From: CAYONM01 sp964405325
Lineage (GTDB): Bacteria; Planctomycetota; UBA11346
Assembly: GCA_964405325.1 (NCBI GenBank)
Contig: CAYONM010000070.1
Coordinates: 1-15,440, forward strand
DNA: 15,440 nucleotides
Reading direction: 5' to 3'
The notes under the pieces are model-generated. The model was not told the DNA's origin. It worked only from the letters and a program-made list of their open reading frames with translations, and ran no database searches. Of this stretch, positions 1 to 6,881 are shown in pieces (the stretch's first letter is position 1; every line of letters begins with the position of its first letter). Made by a program: the position numbers and the translations under genes.

Positions 1-207
1 GAAGCTGAGCCCGCAAAAAACAATTTTCTCTACTCGAAGTTTTTGCGGGCTCAGCTTACAAACCGGGCGCCGCCCGGAGCCCACGGGCTCGATCGTATCG
101 GTCGGCGCCCGGTTTTCGCTCTTTCTTCTAGGGGCTGCGCCCCTAGGACCCCGAAGCTGAGCCCGCAAAAAACAATTTTCTCTACTCGAAGTTTTTGCGG
201 GCTCAGC
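1..207. repeat. Palindromic repeat cluster with a duplicated 55-bp hairpin unit
   Basis: Bases 1-55 and 153-207 are identical. Each unit is itself an inverted repeat: a 16-bp arm (GCTGAGCCCGCAAAAA, 4-19) pairs perfectly with 40-55 around a 20-nt loop, and in the first copy the stem extends to 18 bp (2-19 with 40-57). Between the copies lie two more palindromes: AACCGGGCGCCG (61-72) pairs with 103-114 and encloses a small GAGCCC/GGGCTC hairpin (77-90), and CTAGGGGC (128-135) pairs with 139-146 across a 3-nt loop. The A/T tracts are on the loop side of the stems, so these are not canonical Rho-independent terminators. The pattern resembles REP/BIME-type interspersed palindromes. No convincing gene lies in 1-256. 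The block begins at base 1, so it may continue outside the window. Confidence 0.8.
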
Positions 208-256
208 CTCTACAGCAAAGCGTTGAATTGCTGCCCAGACCACCTACGCTCGCTGC

Positions 257-1066
257 ATGTGTGAAATCTGTCAGGCCACCGAAGCGTCGGGGCAAGCCCC
301 CACGCCCACCCGACGCGCCCTGATTCTGGCCAGCCTGGCGGCGCTGGTACCCGCCTGCGGTCGCCGCGAGCCACAGCAAGCGTATCGCTACGTAGTCGAG
401 GATGGCGACACGCTCAGTCTGGTCGCCGATCGTAGTGGCTTGTCCGTCGGTCAGATCATCGACGCCAATCGCCTGGAATCCCGCCACCTGCAGCCTGGCC
501 AGGTGCTCTGGCTACCCGATGTCAAAGGTCTACGCCCGCACCCGCCAAGCATGCCATCAGAACCCGGACTGGCCCTGATCGGCCGCAGTAGCTGGGGCGC
601 CAAGCCCCTGGGCAAGAATTTCGATCCCATGGCCGGCATTAGCCGCCTGACCATTCACCATACCGCGGAGATCCCTGGCATGATGGACCGACAGGATCTG
701 GATCTGATCCGCGCCGTCCAACGATTCCATCAGCAGACCAATGGCTGGGCCGATCTCGGTTACCATTTCCTGATCGGCCGCGACGGCCACATCTACGAAG
801 GTCGACCGCTGTATGCCCAGGGCGCACACTGCGGCGGCGATAACAACAAGCACAATATCGGCGTTGCGGTGATCGGCGATTGCGATCGGCAGCTGCCAAA
901 CCGTATCCAGCTGGCCGCCACCCGACGTTTCCTGGATCATCTGCAGCACGAGCACCATATCCGTCGCGATCAGCTGTTTTCGCATCGCGATTTTAAGGTC
1001 ACCGCCTGCCCTGGCCGGGCGCTCTACGAATGGTATCAGGGTTACAAGCGGACCGTCACCGCTTGA
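257..1066 (+). CDS. LysM-domain N-acetylmuramoyl-L-alanine amidase (PGRP/Amidase_2 fold), probable lipoprotein
   Basis: This 269-aa protein probably cleaves the bond between muramic acid and the stem peptide of peptidoglycan in the periplasm. Residues 18-34 read TRR-ALIL-ASLAALVPAC, a twin-arginine-like lipoprotein signal ending in a lipobox with Cys34. A LysM domain follows at about 45-87 (YVVEDGDTL...LQPGQVLWLP). A PGRP/Amidase_2 domain spans about 108-262: SSWGA, IHHTA with likely zinc ligand His134, YHFLIGRDGHIYEGRP with conserved Tyr169, NIGVAVIGD, and SHRDF...TACPG with ligands His243 and Cys251. All expected metal ligands are present, so it is likely active. The start is uncertain: no good Shine-Dalgarno precedes 257, and the 17 residues before the signal (including MCEIC) are unusual. 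It stands alone, with a repeat block upstream and a 325-bp gap downstream. Remodelling versus recycling cannot be decided. Confidence 0.88.
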   Translation: MCEICQATEASGQAPTPTRRALILASLAALVPACGRREPQQAYRYVVEDGDTLSLVADRSGLSVGQIIDANRLESRHLQPGQVLWLPDVKGLRPHPPSMPSEPGLALIGRSSWGAKPLGKNFDPMAGISRLTIHHTAEIPGMMDRQDLDLIRAVQRFHQQTNGWADLGYHFLIGRDGHIYEGRPLYAQGAHCGGDNNKHNIGVAVIGDCDRQLPNRIQLAATRRFLDHLQHEHHIRRDQLFSHRDFKVTACPGRALYEWYQGYKRTVTA

Positions 1067-1391
1067 TGCCTTTTGGACAGTATCACGCTGGAGTCGAGCA
1101 TAACACCAGAGCAACAGATCAGGCCGTCCTACCAGCAAATGTCTGCCGACGGCAAAGCACGGCCTCCAACCTTCCTTCGAGACTGCCAACTTCCCTTTCC
1201 AGCCTGATCCCTAGGCTCGGGATGATGCTTGTCGGACCCTAGCCCGGATCCCTCATTGCACCACGCAAAGCTCTGAAAGGGAGGATGACATGTAGCAGTC
1301 GAAACCCTTTTCAGCGACCCGGTGGGTATCCACTCCCACCCGATAGAGCTGGTAGCAGGCGACCCCCACTCAACGGATCGGGTAGAATCAC
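1067..1391. other. 325-bp intergenic region with a possible structured leader
   Basis: No gene is convincing here. Near the right end CTGAAAGGG (1273-1281) can pair with CCCTTTTCAG (1305-1314), leaving one bulged base. The left arm includes part of the strong Shine-Dalgarno-like AAGGGAGG (1277-1284). Five bases after it is an ATG (1290) followed at once by TAG (1293-1295). A second hairpin, GGTGGG (1321-1326) with CCCACC (1335-1340), lies between this and the ATG at 1392. The left two thirds show no clear motif. The structure could be a leader of the downstream gene or a decayed gene. I recognise no known riboswitch. Confidence 0.4.
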
Positions 1392-2144
1392 ATGATGCGG
1401 CTGCTGAGTTTCAATATCCGTGGCGCCAGCTTTCCTGACGGCAGTGACGCCTGGCCGCTGCGTCGAGACGCGCTGCTAGCCTGTCTGGATCGGCACAATG
1501 CGGATATCATCGGCCTACAGGAGGCGGAACTCGACAACTTGATTGCTATCACTAGGCATCTTCCCGATCACCATGGCATTGCCGGTTGGGCCTACAATCG
1601 GCCCGGCCGCACCTTTTATTGCGCCTGGTACCTTCGCCATGGCTGGCCAGTGCACGCTCAGGGCAGCCAGTATCTAGGCGACATCCCGGCACACTGGCAC
1701 CGCGACAGCGATGCCGCACGCGTGCATGTCTTCAACTGGCTGATTGTTGGCAACGCCACCGCACCGCTGCTGTTATGCAACACCCACCTCGATCACCTCG
1801 GGGCGCAGGCCCGACGCCGCGGAGCTGCCCAGATCGCCGCCTTTTGCCGCCGCCACGCCAGCCCAGCCCTGGTGCTGGGCGATTTCAACCAGGCCCCAGG
1901 CGGCGACGGCCCCTGGGAGGCCTTCCAGGCCGGTGGCCTGCACAATGCCAGTCGCCAAGACCTGGGGCCGACCTGCCACAGCTTCGCCAACGAGCAGGCG
2001 AATCCCGCCAACCAACAGCGTCTGGACGGCTTCGTGACGCGCGATCTGGAGGTACATGCTGACCTGGTCGACCGCAATCGCTACCTGGGCCGTTATCCCA
2101 GCGACCATTATCCGGTTCGCCTGGATATCGCGATCACACGTTAA
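1392..2144 (+). CDS. Endonuclease/exonuclease/phosphatase (EEP) superfamily protein
   Basis: This 250-aa soluble protein carries the EEP (DNase I / sphingomyelinase) fold: LLSFNIRG with metal-shell Asn8, IIGLQEAE with metal ligand Glu44, CNTHLDH with His132, VLGDFNQ with Asp164 and Asn166, RLDGF near 210, and SDHYPV with the catalytic His239 and its partner Asp238. All catalytic positions are present, so it should be a Mg-dependent phosphodiesterase or phosphatase. The spacing (THLDHxG-xxAR and GDFNxxPxxxPW) resembles the bacterial EEP branch that ends in RxDxxF rather than exonuclease III. The substrate (nucleic acid, sugar phosphate or phospholipid) cannot be read from sequence. There is no signal peptide. 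The start is ATGATG at 1392/1395 with only a weak ribosome site, and it is preceded by the structured leader at 1273-1340. The next gene begins 47 bases downstream. Confidence 0.88.
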   Translation: MMRLLSFNIRGASFPDGSDAWPLRRDALLACLDRHNADIIGLQEAELDNLIAITRHLPDHHGIAGWAYNRPGRTFYCAWYLRHGWPVHAQGSQYLGDIPAHWHRDSDAARVHVFNWLIVGNATAPLLLCNTHLDHLGAQARRRGAAQIAAFCRRHASPALVLGDFNQAPGGDGPWEAFQAGGLHNASRQDLGPTCHSFANEQANPANQQRLDGFVTRDLEVHADLVDRNRYLGRYPSDHYPVRLDIAITR

Positions 2145-2191
2145 AACCGCGTACCGATCGACAGCGCCGCATTCGCCCGTACATCCTTCCC

Positions 2192-2914
2192 ATGCCTGCG
2201 CCCGATGATACCTCCCTGCTCTGGCCCCTGCACGGGGTCGCCCGGTTTTTCAGCCGCCCACGCCTATGGGGGAGACCCGTCATCGGCACCCTGCTCGCCT
2301 GGCTGGCCCTGGGCGCCCTGGCCTTGGCGGTGGTCGCCTTCACCTGGCCCACCACCCCACCGGAAGGCATCTGGTGGACCCTCGTCGCCTACCTCAGCCC
2401 CTTCATCTGGGGCCTGGTCACCTTTGCCTGCAGCTGGATGCTGTTGCTGCCGGTTTTGATGGTGCTGATCTACGAAGACCTGGCCAAGCACATCCTACGC
2501 GAACAAGGCCGCGAAATCCGCGAACAAGACCTGCTGCGTGGCGGCCTGGCCGGCGCCATTTTTGCCCTGCGCACCCTGCCCTGGCGCCTGGGCTGGCTGA
2601 CCGCCGGCATCCTGTTCAGTTTTCTGCTGCCACCGGTCGGCTTTGTCATCAGCCTGATCGGCCTGGGGCATTTGGCGCTGATCGACGCCTGCGATATCTG
2701 CTTCGGCCTCCTCGGCGTAGACGGTAAAATCCGCTACCGCCTGATCCGCGAACACGCCAAAGAGCTACTCAGCACCGGTGCGGTGGCCGGGGTCGGCGGT
2801 CACCTGCTGGCCCTGACCGTGGTCGGCTGGTGGTTCTGGATGCCCGGCCTGGTGGTGGGTGCGGCCCAGCGTTGCCCGGATTGGATCGATCAAACGGAAA
2901 CACCAACTGCATGA
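2192..2914 (+). CDS. Polytopic inner-membrane protein, possibly EI24/CysZ-like
   Basis: This 240-aa protein has hydrophobic stretches at about 29-51, 63-94, 133-160 and 197-225, which gives four to six membrane spans. A charged cytoplasmic-looking segment lies at 95-116 (EDLAKHILREQGREIREQD). The block LLPPVGFVISLIGLGHLALIDACD (146-168) resembles the proline-containing hairpin and trailing acidic residue of EI24/CysZ proteins, but the match is by eye and the function is unknown. The stop codon overlaps the helicase start by 4 bases (ATGA at 2911-2914), so the two are translationally coupled. No clear Shine-Dalgarno is seen before 2192. Confidence 0.75.
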   Translation: MPAPDDTSLLWPLHGVARFFSRPRLWGRPVIGTLLAWLALGALALAVVAFTWPTTPPEGIWWTLVAYLSPFIWGLVTFACSWMLLLPVLMVLIYEDLAKHILREQGREIREQDLLRGGLAGAIFALRTLPWRLGWLTAGILFSFLLPPVGFVISLIGLGHLALIDACDICFGLLGVDGKIRYRLIREHAKELLSTGAVAGVGGHLLALTVVGWWFWMPGLVVGAAQRCPDWIDQTETPTA

Positions 2915-4869
2915 GCCAAGCCGTCACACTGCTGGCCCCCGGCGGCATGCTCGCCGATCTGGTCCCCGACTACGAAAGCCGGCCTGCCCAGGTCGCCATG
3001 GCGGAAACCATCGAGCAGGCCATCGAGCAGCGCGAGCACGCCATTGTCGAAGCCCCCACCGGCGTGGGTAAGAGCTTCGCTTATCTGCTCCCCGCCGCAC
3101 TGCATGCCCTGCAGCAGAAAAAAAAAGTGGTGATCTCCACCGGCACCATCGCCCTGCAGGAGCAGCTGATCAACAAGGATATTCCGCTGCTGCAGAGCCT
3201 GTTCAGCGAGCTGAATGCGGTGCTGGTCAAGGGTCGACAGAATTACATCAGTCTGCGCCGCCTGGCCTATGCCCAATCCGGCCAGCAGGCGCTGTTCGAA
3301 AATGCCGCCCAGGCCCAGACCGTGGAGGAGATCGCCGAGTGGGCCGAGCAGACCACCACTGGCGACAAGGCCAACATGGCCTTCGAGCCCGACTGGGCCG
3401 CCTGGCGACACGTACAATCGGACCGCAACAATTGCCGTGGTCGGCGCTGCGAATTTTACCACAAATGTTTTTTCTACAAAGCCCGCGAAGAATTGTTGCA
3501 CGCCGATCTGCTGGTGGTCAACCACCACCTGTATTTTTCCGATCTGGCTCTACGCGACGACAACGCCGCCATCCTGCCAGCGCACGACGTGGTGATCTTC
3601 GATGAGGCGCATGGCCTGGAAGATATCGCCACCGATCACCTGGGCCTGCAGATTTCCGCCGGACAGGTACGCTTTTTTCTGGACGGCCTGCACAACCGAC
3701 ACGGCAAGGGCCTGCTGGCGAATGACCGTTTCACTTTCGCCCGCAATGCTGTCGCTGCGGCCAAGACAGCCAACGACGCTTTCTGGCAGGCGGTGGGTAC
3801 ACGCTTCGGCAATCGGCGCGAAGATACCATGCGCATCCCAGGGCCAGATTTCTTCGCCAACGACCTCTCACCGGAACTGTTGCAGGTGGCGACGCAACTG
3901 CGTGCCTGCCAGGCCCGCAGCGATGACGACAACACGTCGATGGAGTGCAAGGCCCAGGCCGACCGCGCCACCGTCCTGGCGGGCACCCTGATTGCTCTGA
4001 TCAGCCACGAAAACGACAATCAGGTTTACTACGCCACGGTCCCGCAAGCCGGCCGTGGCTCGCCGTCGCTCAGCTGCAATCCCCTGGATGTCAGCACCCT
4101 GTTGCAGGAACTGTTGTTTTCCAAGACACCCACAGTGGTTTTGACCTCGGCCACCCTGGCCGCCGACGATTCCGAGCGTTTCCTATTTCTGCGCAAGCGC
4201 CTGGGCATCCAGGGTGGCAAGGCCTGCCGCCTGGAGAGCCCCTTCGATTTCACGCGCCAGGCCCAATTGTTGGTCAACCGTTCGGCCCTGGACCCCAACG
4301 GACCACATTTCGAGCGCGCCACCGCGCAGTGGTTGGGAGATTTCCTCGATGACATCGACGGCGGCACCTTTGTCCTGTTCACCAGCTACCGGCAGCTGCA
4401 GGCGGTACACGACATGATCCGGCCACGCCTGGACCGTCGCAACCGCTTCGTTTTGCGCCAGGGTGAGGGCATCGGCCGCCGCCAGATGCTGGACCTGTTC
4501 CGCTCGGTCGGCAACGCGGTACTGTTCGGTACCGCCAGTTTCTGGGAGGGTGTCGATGTGCGTGGCGATGCCCTGAAAAACGTGGTCATCACCAAGATTC
4601 CCTTCGAGGTCCCCAATCACCCACTGACCGAAGCCCGACACCAACTGATCACCGCTCGCGGTGGCAATCCCTTCATGGAACGCAGTGTCCCCGAGGCGAT
4701 ATTGCGCTTGAAACAGGGTGTCGGCCGACTGATCCGCACCAAGCAGGACACCGGCCGCATCGTGATTCTGGACCACCGCATCCTGACCAAGAGCTACGGC
4801 CGCTATTTCCTGCGCGCCCTACCAGCCATGGAGCAAGAGGAATTCGAGCTAGCGCAGTATCTCGGCTGA
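2911..4869 (+). CDS. DinG/Rad3 (XPD-like) family ATP-dependent DNA helicase
   Basis: This 652-aa superfamily 2 helicase should unwind DNA in a 5'-to-3' direction, as known for DinG/YoaA/XPD. Motifs in order are the R-xx-Q element (24-27), Walker A EAPTGVGKS (47-55), TGTIALQEQL (78-87), three clustered cysteines Cys175-x4-Cys180-x5-Cys186, DEAH box (231-234), LTSATL (411-416), LFTSYRQL (489-496), GTASFWEGVDVRG (540-552), and QGVGRLIR (602-609). The Fe-S domain looks incomplete: where the family normally has NYxC, this protein has NYIS (111-114). I chose ATG 2911 because it makes an ATGA overlap with the membrane-protein gene and the homology starts there. The frame stays open upstream to 2830, but that stretch is inside the upstream gene. 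An A9 run (3118-3126) encodes three lysines. The role is probably repair of replication or recombination intermediates. Confidence 0.93.
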   Translation: MSQAVTLLAPGGMLADLVPDYESRPAQVAMAETIEQAIEQREHAIVEAPTGVGKSFAYLLPAALHALQQKKKVVISTGTIALQEQLINKDIPLLQSLFSELNAVLVKGRQNYISLRRLAYAQSGQQALFENAAQAQTVEEIAEWAEQTTTGDKANMAFEPDWAAWRHVQSDRNNCRGRRCEFYHKCFFYKAREELLHADLLVVNHHLYFSDLALRDDNAAILPAHDVVIFDEAHGLEDIATDHLGLQISAGQVRFFLDGLHNRHGKGLLANDRFTFARNAVAAAKTANDAFWQAVGTRFGNRREDTMRIPGPDFFANDLSPELLQVATQLRACQARSDDDNTSMECKAQADRATVLAGTLIALISHENDNQVYYATVPQAGRGSPSLSCNPLDVSTLLQELLFSKTPTVVLTSATLAADDSERFLFLRKRLGIQGGKACRLESPFDFTRQAQLLVNRSALDPNGPHFERATAQWLGDFLDDIDGGTFVLFTSYRQLQAVHDMIRPRLDRRNRFVLRQGEGIGRRQMLDLFRSVGNAVLFGTASFWEGVDVRGDALKNVVITKIPFEVPNHPLTEARHQLITARGGNPFMERSVPEAILRLKQGVGRLIRTKQDTGRIVILDHRILTKSYGRYFLRALPAMEQEEFELAQYLG

Positions 4870-4933
4870 ACCAAATGCACGGATTCTGCGCCTGGTCATT
4901 GAGCCCCACCACCGCTGCCATAGCGTTTGGCCC

Positions 4934-5275
4934 ATGAAAGCCCTCAGCCAAACCGCCGTTGTCACCTGTGATCATGGTACCGGCATCGTCGCCAATGCCG
5001 CCTCACAACAGTTGGTCACCGTGTTCGGCGTGCCCCTGCTGATCGGCAAGGACCCGGTGGGCAAAGGCATTGCCGGCTGCACCAATGTCAGCACCACCAT
5101 CAAACCCTGTACCAGCACCATCAATCTGGACAGCGGCAACTCCAGCTGGGTGACGATCAACGGCCAGGGTGTCTGCCTGGACAGCGTCGTCGGCGGCACC
5201 GACGGCACCCCCCCCAGCGCCACCAAGTACCGGGTCAAATTCGCCGGTCAGGTGCTGGTGGACATCGACGGCTGA
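4934..5275 (+). CDS. PAAR-like (DUF4280/DUF4150-type) small protein
   Basis: This 113-aa protein has no signal peptide and no membrane span. It is rich in Gly, Thr, Val and Ser and looks all-beta. Visible pattern: VVTCDHGTG (9-17), VTVFGVPLLIGKD (28-40), GIAGC (45-49), IKPCTSTIN (56-64), SWVTINGQGVCL (71-82), with Cys at 12, 49, 59 and 81. This matches the general layout of PAAR-like spike-tip proteins (DUF4280/DUF4150), which cap type VI secretion or related contractile spikes and carry effectors. The resemblance is by eye only. It is an orphan in this window, with no VgrG, Hcp or sheath genes. Two membrane-protein genes follow, 4 bases and then a 1-base overlap away, so the three look like a single unit. 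It lies 64 bases after the helicase, and no good ribosome site is visible. Confidence 0.6.
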   Translation: MKALSQTAVVTCDHGTGIVANAASQQLVTVFGVPLLIGKDPVGKGIAGCTNVSTTIKPCTSTINLDSGNSSWVTINGQGVCLDSVVGGTDGTPPSATKYRVKFAGQVLVDIDG

Positions 5276-5279
5276 CACC

Positions 5280-5894
5280 GTGCAGCTGACACCGAAGAAG
5301 AAACTCTTCATCTTCCTTGGTCTGGTGCTGCTGCTGCACCTGCTGGCCACCGGCTACGGCCTGAGCCGCAGCAAGCAGGGCCCTGGGGGTGGCCTGGGCG
5401 ACATGGGCGATCCCAATGAGGATAATTTCGACCAGTTCAAAGAAGAACTGACCCAGACGCTGATGGATGCGCTGCCGAGCTTTCTGCGTGACTCCGCCGA
5501 AACCAGCGGCGATCTGCCCGACTGCATCGATCAGCCCCTGGCGAAGTCCTTGCAGGCGGTGGACGAGGAAGGACTGGTCATCCAGCGCTTCACCTGGCGC
5601 CCCCCCGACCCGGACCAATCCAACAATGAGCCTATTTATAATACACCGCAAGTCATCGACGGCATCCGTATCAATGCCGAGCACGTCGGTCTGGTCCTGA
5701 ATCCCCCGCCGGGTCAGCAGACCACCGCGGAGCTACGGCAGGAGCCGCCCTTGTTTGCTGCCTGGTACGATGCCCTGGATAGCGAAGCTCAGGCTGCCAT
5801 CGCGCAGTTGAATCATTTTCAATGTCACGAATGGAGCCACCAGACGGTCCCACACGTCGACGACGCGCCGCCGCTCGAACAGGGCGATGACTGA
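5280..5894 (+). CDS. Single-pass anchored protein of unknown function (cassette gene 2)
   Basis: I do not recognise this 204-aa protein. The N-terminus is basic (QLTPKKK) and is followed by one strong membrane helix at 9-28. A Gly-rich linker (34-44) and a largely acidic, probably periplasmic domain (46-204) follow. The domain has a helical part with many Glu/Gln/Asp (50-95), a Pro/Asn-rich middle (105-150), exactly two cysteines (82 and 182) that could form a disulfide, a motif FQCHEWSH (180-187), and an acidic tail. I chose GTG 5280 because it places the basic-then-hydrophobic signal at the N-terminus, lies 4 bases after the PAAR-like stop, and no ATG in frame precedes the helix. The stop shares one base with the next start (TGATG). 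Its tight linkage with the PAAR-like gene and a polytopic membrane gene suggests a joint function, possibly effector/immunity or an envelope complex. Confidence 0.7.
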   Translation: MQLTPKKKLFIFLGLVLLLHLLATGYGLSRSKQGPGGGLGDMGDPNEDNFDQFKEELTQTLMDALPSFLRDSAETSGDLPDCIDQPLAKSLQAVDEEGLVIQRFTWRPPDPDQSNNEPIYNTPQVIDGIRINAEHVGLVLNPPPGQQTTAELRQEPPLFAAWYDALDSEAQAAIAQLNHFQCHEWSHQTVPHVDDAPPLEQGDD

Positions 5895-6712
5895 TGCCAT
5901 TACGGGCACCGTTTCTGATTGCCGCCCTGGTCTGCTCCTACCTGGTACTGCTGGTGGACGTCGGTGGCAGCTGGAGCGAACTAAGCAGCATCCTGGCGGA
6001 ATGCTGGAATCTGATCGAAGCCATCGGCGATCTGCTCAGCGGCGATTTTGCCGGTATGGCCGCCAAGATGATGAAACCCTATTTCGGTTTTTTCGGCCTG
6101 ATCAATTTGCTGAAGGACCTGCTCAGCCCGTCCACGCCACCAGCCTATGCCGCTGGCGCCATGATCACCGTCGACCTGCTATTGGCCTTCACCATCACCA
6201 TGATGACCCTGCCACTGCTGATCCCACCGAAGCTCCTGGCCAAAACGCAGGGCCCGGCCTCCTGTCTGATCGCGCTCGTCAACGCCCTGTTCAGCCTGAT
6301 GACCGCGATCAAGTGTTTCGCCATGCTGATGCTGATGGTCACGCTGCTGTTAGCGATTCCGATCGGCACCCTGGTCTACCTGCTGCGCTATGGCAGCTTC
6401 GAACTGGGGCCGTCGGCAGCCTTACTCAGCAGTGCGCTGCTGCTGAAACTGATCTGTGCCGTCTGCCTGGTGCTGGCGCACGAATTGTTTTTGAAGAACA
6501 AGGGACTCGTGGCCTTGACCGCAACCGCAATCCTGCTGGTGCTGCTGATCAGTTTCCTGCACGGCTTCGTGCCCTTTTTCCTGGTCGCCATCGTCGATGC
6601 TCTGGCCGCGATCATTGTCGCCGTGATCGCCATCATCTGGGATATCATCATTGGCATCGGCGGCCTGATCAGTTGCATCAAGCTGGTGCTGTCACTACGA
6701 AAACTGGAGTAG
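5894..6712 (+). CDS. Polytopic membrane protein of unknown function (cassette gene 3)
   Basis: This 272-aa protein is strongly hydrophobic, with likely membrane spans near 6-26, 62-78, 86-111, 120-165 (probably two), 174-198, 204-222 and 225-268 (one or two). I recognise no transporter or enzyme family. Long Leu/Ile/Val-rich stretches such as ALLLKLICAV and LAAIIVAVIAIIWDIIIGIG dominate, with few charged residues. The start overlaps the previous stop by one base, so translation is coupled. Given a PAAR-like gene two genes upstream, a membrane-acting effector or its immunity partner is conceivable, but nothing in the sequence proves this. After the stop (TAG 6710-6712) there is a T7 run at 6726-6732 without a convincing GC stem upstream. 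Confidence 0.75.
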   Translation: MPLRAPFLIAALVCSYLVLLVDVGGSWSELSSILAECWNLIEAIGDLLSGDFAGMAAKMMKPYFGFFGLINLLKDLLSPSTPPAYAAGAMITVDLLLAFTITMMTLPLLIPPKLLAKTQGPASCLIALVNALFSLMTAIKCFAMLMLMVTLLLAIPIGTLVYLLRYGSFELGPSAALLSSALLLKLICAVCLVLAHELFLKNKGLVALTATAILLVLLISFLHGFVPFFLVAIVDALAAIIVAVIAIIWDIIIGIGGLISCIKLVLSLRKLE

Positions 6713-6738
6713 TCGCAAACGCCGCTTTTTTTACCTGA

Positions 6739-6869
6739 GGGAGCTCACCTCCCGGCGCCAGTCCGGCTCCGCGTTCGCGGCTTGAACGGGCGCTCTGATG
6801 ACTCCTGCAATGCTGATGGACCCGACAACACTGCTTGTCGTGAGCATAGGCCCCATATAGCTAGGGGCC
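6739..6869. other. Hairpin-rich intergenic stretch upstream of the cytochrome gene
   Basis: The 169-bp gap contains several short inverted repeats: GGGAG/CTCCC (6739-6743 with 6749-6753), CCGC-GTTC-GCGG (6769-6780), CGACAA/TTGTCG around a 6-nt loop (6823-6840), and GGCCCC/GGGGCC around a 9-nt loop (6849-6869). The last ends directly against the Shine-Dalgarno of the cytochrome gene, so its folding could modulate access to it. None is followed by a T tract. They could be mRNA-stability or attenuation structures or remnants of repeats. Confidence 0.5.
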
Positions 6870-6874
6870 GGAGG
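6870..6874 (+). promoter_or_regulatory. Shine-Dalgarno of the cytochrome c gene
   Basis: GGAGG lies 7 bases before ATG 6882. It fixes that start and abuts the 3' arm of a 6-bp GC hairpin. Confidence 0.75.
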
Positions 6875-6881
6875 ATCTCCC

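Noticed and set aside
4..55. Rho-independent terminator
   Set aside because: The T tract is on the loop side of the stem rather than after it, in both orientations.
1..207. CRISPR-like direct repeats
   Set aside because: There are only two copies, with long internal palindromes and an intervening stretch that is itself palindromic, and no cas genes are present.
43..264. A 73-codon frame across the repeat block
   Set aside because: It runs through palindromic repeats, has no ribosome site or conserved look, and is best explained by chance.
557..1189. A 210-codon - strand open frame over the amidase gene
   Set aside because: The + strand LysM and amidase domains are clear; the - strand product has no recognisable motif.
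1285..1395. A 36-codon leader peptide gene ahead of the EEP gene
   Set aside because: Its only ribosome site touches the ATG with no spacer and the product is low-complexity; kept as a finding about the leader, not as a gene.
6713..6740. Terminator after the third cassette gene, suggested by a T7 run
   Set aside because: No GC-rich stem directly precedes the T run.
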